This document shows positions 61,901-64,000 of a stretch of DNA of 64,000 bases, one piece after another (within the stretch, counting starts at the first letter, position 1; the number at the start of each line of letters is the position of its first letter). A program made the translations under genes and the position numbers. The DNA is taken from the NCBI GenBank assembly GCA_046329575.1, contig JAXLUJ010000017.1:4901-68900 (forward strand). The letters run 5' to 3'. Origin of the DNA: UBA1941 sp046329575 (GTDB lineage Bacteria; Bacteroidota; Bacteroidia; Chitinophagales; LD1). The notes beneath the pieces were generated by a model. The model was not told where the DNA came from. It searched no databases and was given only the letters and a program-made list of their open reading frames with translations.

Positions 61901-63285
61901 CAACTGATGAAAACGGTGAAAAAGTAAATGTGGTGATTGGCCGTACCGGTGAGGTTCGTATTGTGAAAGAAGATAATCACGATAAAGTATTGGTAACCCA
62001 CCACATCCCTTATGGTTCACAACTATTCATCAAAGATGGCAAGCACATCAAGAAAGGTGAAGTGATTTGTAAATGGGATCCGTTCAACAACGTGATTATT
62101 TCAGAGGTTACCGGTAAGGCGAAATTCGAGCAAGTGATTGAGAACGTAACTTACCGCGATGAGATGGACGAACAAACCGGACACCGCGAAAAAGTGATCA
62201 TCGAAACCAAGGACAAAACCAAAGTTCCTGCGGTATTGATCATGACCGGAAAAGAAGGAAAATCGTTCAGCATGCCGGTAGGCGCGCATATTGTGATTGA
62301 AGACGGTGACAGCGTGGCTCAGGGCCAAATTATCGCCAAGATTCCAAGAGCAATGGGTAAAGTGAAGGATATCACGGGCGGTCTGCCACGTGTTACTGAA
62401 CTTTTTGAAGCGCGTAACCCAAGCAATCCGGCAGTAGTATCTGAAATTGATGGTGTAGTTCGCTTTGGTGGTATCAAACGCGGTAACCGCGAGATTATCA
62501 TTGAATCGCGCGAGGGCGATGTTCGCAAATATCTGGTGTCGTTATCGAAACACATTCTGGTTCAGGAGCAAGATTTCGTTCGCGCCGGAACGGCACTTTC
62601 CGATGGCGCTATCACGCCTTCCGATATCCTCAGCATCAAAGGACCATTTGCTGTTCAGGAATATCTGGTGAACGAAATTCAGGAAGTTTACCGCCTGCAA
62701 GGCATTAAGATCAACGACAAGCACATCGAAATCATTGTTCGTCAGATGATGAGCAAAATGATTATCGAGGATCCGGGCGATACCCGCTTCCTGGAAGGCG
62801 AATCGGTGAACAAATTCGAATTGCTGGGTGTAAATGATGAGATGTTCGATAAGAAAGTAATTGATCAGGCCGATGATTCTGAAACGCTGAAAGCGGGTCA
62901 GATCGTAAATCTGCGCCGTATCCGCGAAGAGAACTCGCTGTTGCGCCGCGCCGATAAGAAGCTGATTGAATACCGCGATGCGGTACCGGCCACTGCTACG
63001 CCGCAGTTGCAAGGTATTACCCGCGCCAGCTTGTCGACCGAATCATGGATTTCGGCTGCATCGTTCCAGGAAACTACGAAAGTACTTTCTACGGCCTCGA
63101 TTGCTGCGAAACAAGATTTCCTGGAAGGTTTGAAAGAGAACGTAATTGTTGGAAAACGCATTCCTGCAGGAACCGGCCAGCGCCGTTTCGAAGAGATGTT
63201 TGTGGCCAACAAAGAAGAAGTTCAGGAAAAACAGGTTTCAAACAACAAAAAGGAAAAAGAAAGCTCGATAGAATTGATCGGGTAA
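58939..63285 (+). CDS. rpoC: RNA polymerase subunit beta'
   Basis: A 1,448-residue catalytic subunit. The zinc ribbon uses C65, C67, C80 and C83. The catalytic metal loop is FNADFDGDQMAVH. The second zinc site is TCESKRGVCVKCYGRN, and the trigger loop region is QSIGEPGTQLTLRTFHVGG. The protein is full length with the insert pattern of Bacteroidota. The gene nearly always following rpoB in bacteria here lacks rpoB: upstream is a dispersed repeat and small secreted proteins. It has its own promoter and terminator. Confidence 0.97.
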   Translation: MAKRPTQQRVDFSKITITLAAPDTILGRSHGEIKKPETINYRTYKPEMEGLFCERVFGPTKDFECYCGKYKRIRYKGIVCDRCGVEVTEKKVRRERMGHIKLTVPIVHIWYFKSLPNKIGYLLGSSSKKLESIIYYERYVVVQPGKAANGVTVMTEKGEEVKNLAYLDLMTEEEYLSVFDNEEFKNNHLLADEDPNKFIAKMGAEAVKDLLSRINLDDLSFQLRHSAANETSRQRKAEALKRLSVVEAFREANEHHENRPEWMVVQHLPVIPPELRPLVPLDGGRFASSDLNDLYRRVVIRNNRLKRLLEIKAPEVILRNEKRMLQEAVDSLFDNSRKSNAVKAEGGRALKSLSDVLKGKQGRFRQNLLGKRVDYSGRSVIVVGPDLKLHECGLPKDMAAELFKPFIIRKLIERGIVKTVKSAKKLVDKKEAVIWDILENILKGHPVLLNRAPTLHRLSIQAFLPKLIEGKAIQLHPLVCTAFNADFDGDQMAVHVPLSNPAILEAQLLMLASHNILNPQNGTPVTLPSQDMVLGLYYMTKEKRSTPEHKMKGEGRTFYGHEEAIIALNEGKVELHSVVKCRVRVKNENGELVNKVIETTVGRIILNQFIPEQVGYVNKLLGKKQLKDVIGQILAETNIPTTAKFLDDIKKLGFTYSFKGGLSFNLKDVVTPANKEKLVAEAQGKIDEIQESYQMGFITDKERFNQVVDIWTATDNRITNTLMKQIAEDRQGFNSIFMMLDSGARGSKAQIKQLSGMRGLMAKPRKSGSQGNEVIENPVLSNFKEGLSVLEYFISTHGARKGLSDTALKTADAGYLTRRLVDVAHDVVVTEEDCGTLRGIVATALKDGDEVVEPLYDRILGRTSLLEVYHPETDELIVESGHEFTEASARKIQEAGLEQVEIRSVLTCESKRGVCVKCYGRNLATNRTAEAGDSVGVIAAQSIGEPGTQLTLRTFHVGGIASLSTTESQLAAKFDGYVIFDGVRTITSTDENGEKVNVVIGRTGEVRIVKEDNHDKVLVTHHIPYGSQLFIKDGKHIKKGEVICKWDPFNNVIISEVTGKAKFEQVIENVTYRDEMDEQTGHREKVIIETKDKTKVPAVLIMTGKEGKSFSMPVGAHIVIEDGDSVAQGQIIAKIPRAMGKVKDITGGLPRVTELFEARNPSNPAVVSEIDGVVRFGGIKRGNREIIIESREGDVRKYLVSLSKHILVQEQDFVRAGTALSDGAITPSDILSIKGPFAVQEYLVNEIQEVYRLQGIKINDKHIEIIVRQMMSKMIIEDPGDTRFLEGESVNKFELLGVNDEMFDKKVIDQADDSETLKAGQIVNLRRIREENSLLRRADKKLIEYRDAVPATATPQLQGITRASLSTESWISAASFQETTKVLSTASIAAKQDFLEGLKENVIVGKRIPAGTGQRRFEEMFVANKEEVQEKQVSNNKKEKESSIELIG

Positions 63286-63304
63286 TTTTTCAATACCAAA
63301 ACAG

Positions 63305-63336
63305 AAAGCCGCTTCGTAAGAAGCGGCTTTTTTTTC
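63305..63336 (+). terminator. Terminator of rpoC
   Basis: GCCGCTTC/GAAGCGGC stem with GTAA loop and nine T, 22 bases past the stop codon. Confidence 0.9.
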
Positions 63337-63360
63337 GAGTGTTTTGATCAGGTTTAGCAT

Positions 63361-63640
63361 GATGGCGGCAACCGCGTGCTCCGCTATTACTCCTCGCGCC
63401 GTTTCCCGGCTTTTGATGTAACGCCGGTGGTGAGTAAACGGCGCTGCGGGGTAGCCGCTGCGCCCGCTGCCGCGGGAAGCCATAACAGCCGGGCAGTTCA
63501 CATCGCCCAGAAAAGAATTACGAATTTTAATTTTGGCCGCGGCTACAACGAAAAAATTACGAATTACGAAAGAGGATGTCGGCAATTTAAATACAAGGGT
63601 ACTTCTATTTCGTAATTCGTAATTTGAAATGGCGTTGTTG
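63361..63640. repeat. Dispersed repeat, copy E8
   Basis: A GC-rich left part (GGCGGCAACCGCGTGCTCCG) is followed by a pair of inverted AATTACGAATTACGAA / TTCGTAATTCGTAATT arms around 63540-63565 and 63607-63625. Non-coding. Confidence 0.7.
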
Positions 63641-63737
63641 CATGAATAATTCAGACGAGCCAGCGATAGCATTGCCTCAAGAGGTGATGAAATATTTAAG
63701 AAGGCCTGTGTAGGTTGTTCAAAATGTGCAAGGCTCT

Positions 63738-63977
63738 ATATTTTGGCAAACCGCGGTAGCGATAGGAGCGGAAAGCCCGCAAGGCCGCAGCGAAAAAATT
63801 ACGAATAAAAAATTACGAATTACGAGCAGGATAATGATTCTTGTTTGAGGTTCAACCACCTCTTTCGTAATTCGTAATTTGAAATTCGTAATTCGCCCGA
63901 AACGACTACACAGCAATGGTTTTAGGCTTTCCGCGGCCTGAGGACTTGCAGCGGATAGCGCGGCATCCGCCATCATG
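63738..63977. repeat. Dispersed repeat, intact copy E9
   Basis: AACCGCGGTAGCGATAGGAG, then CGGAAAGCCCGC, inverted ATTACGAATTACGA arms, GGCTTTCCGCGGCC, and GACTTGCAGCGGATAGCG. It is collinear with the interrupted copy at 10420-12125 and serves as the empty-site model for the IS110 insertion. The minus-strand frame across it is not a gene. Confidence 0.88.
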
Positions 63978-64000
63978 ACAATCCTGATTTCAAAACGAAA

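Overview
This 64 kb window is a chromosomal segment of a member of the Bacteroidota. The evidence is promoters of the phylum's TTG-N19/20-TAnnTT(T/C)G type instead of the E. coli type, a type IX secretion C-terminal sorting domain, a short 288-residue primary sigma factor, a zinc-free L36 protein, and the gene content (cyanophycin synthetase, GH31/GH13 enzymes, single-chain serine dehydratase). Genus and species cannot be fixed from the sequence alone. No rRNA, tRNA or CRISPR array was recognised.

Layout. 1-4.7 kb: SLC45-like sugar transporter, pnp, rpsO and a small membrane protein. 4.9-8.3 kb: translation/transcription cluster infA-rpmJ-rpsM-rpsK-rpsD-rpoA-rplQ. 8.6-10 kb: a lone nuoF. 10.4-11.9 kb: an IS110-family element inside a dispersed repeat. 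12-23.5 kb: DHCR7-like sterol reductase, sdaA, NUDIX hydrolase, T9SS-exported esterase, metG, ldcA, ald, tsaE, rpoD and a PlsC-type acyltransferase. 23.6-25.0 kb: a decayed IS3-family element. 25.2-36 kb: a second PlsC paralogue, a type IIG restriction-modification protein, an M1 peptidase fused to an outer-membrane barrel, dprA, and a TMTC-like membrane/TPR protein. 36-46 kb: cphA-GH31-GH13 gene run, lipB, a secreted unknown, coaD. 46-57 kb: a three-gene envelope operon, lysC-folA, acyl-CoA dehydrogenase, yraN, odhB, proline dehydrogenase, rmuC, a membrane protein and a DUF4056-like protein. 57.5-63.3 kb: two secreted unknowns and rpoC. The last 0.7 kb is repeat-filled.

Two features dominate. 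First, the IS110 element can be resolved completely. Its ends, its CT core and its insertion site in a dispersed repeat are readable. Upstream of the recombinase lies a predicted bridge RNA whose target loop matches the flanking repeat and whose donor loop matches the element's own ends. Joining the two ends in a circle would create an exact Bacteroidota promoter (TTG-N19-TATCTTTG) reading into that RNA. Second, a family of GC-rich dispersed repeats (at least eight copies) cuts the window into blocks. These boundaries coincide with places where normally conserved operons are broken: infA-rplQ without secY/map, nuoF without nuoE/nuoG, rpoC without rpoB. Both insertion sequences also sit inside such repeats. 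Separate short-word tandem repeats (CCACACCCA, GATGAAA, CAAGACG types) lie just after stop codons.

Most genes are housekeeping: RNA turnover, translation, cell-wall recycling, phospholipid synthesis, amino-acid and carbon/nitrogen reserve metabolism, lipoylation and 2-oxoglutarate dehydrogenase, and DNA uptake/repair.
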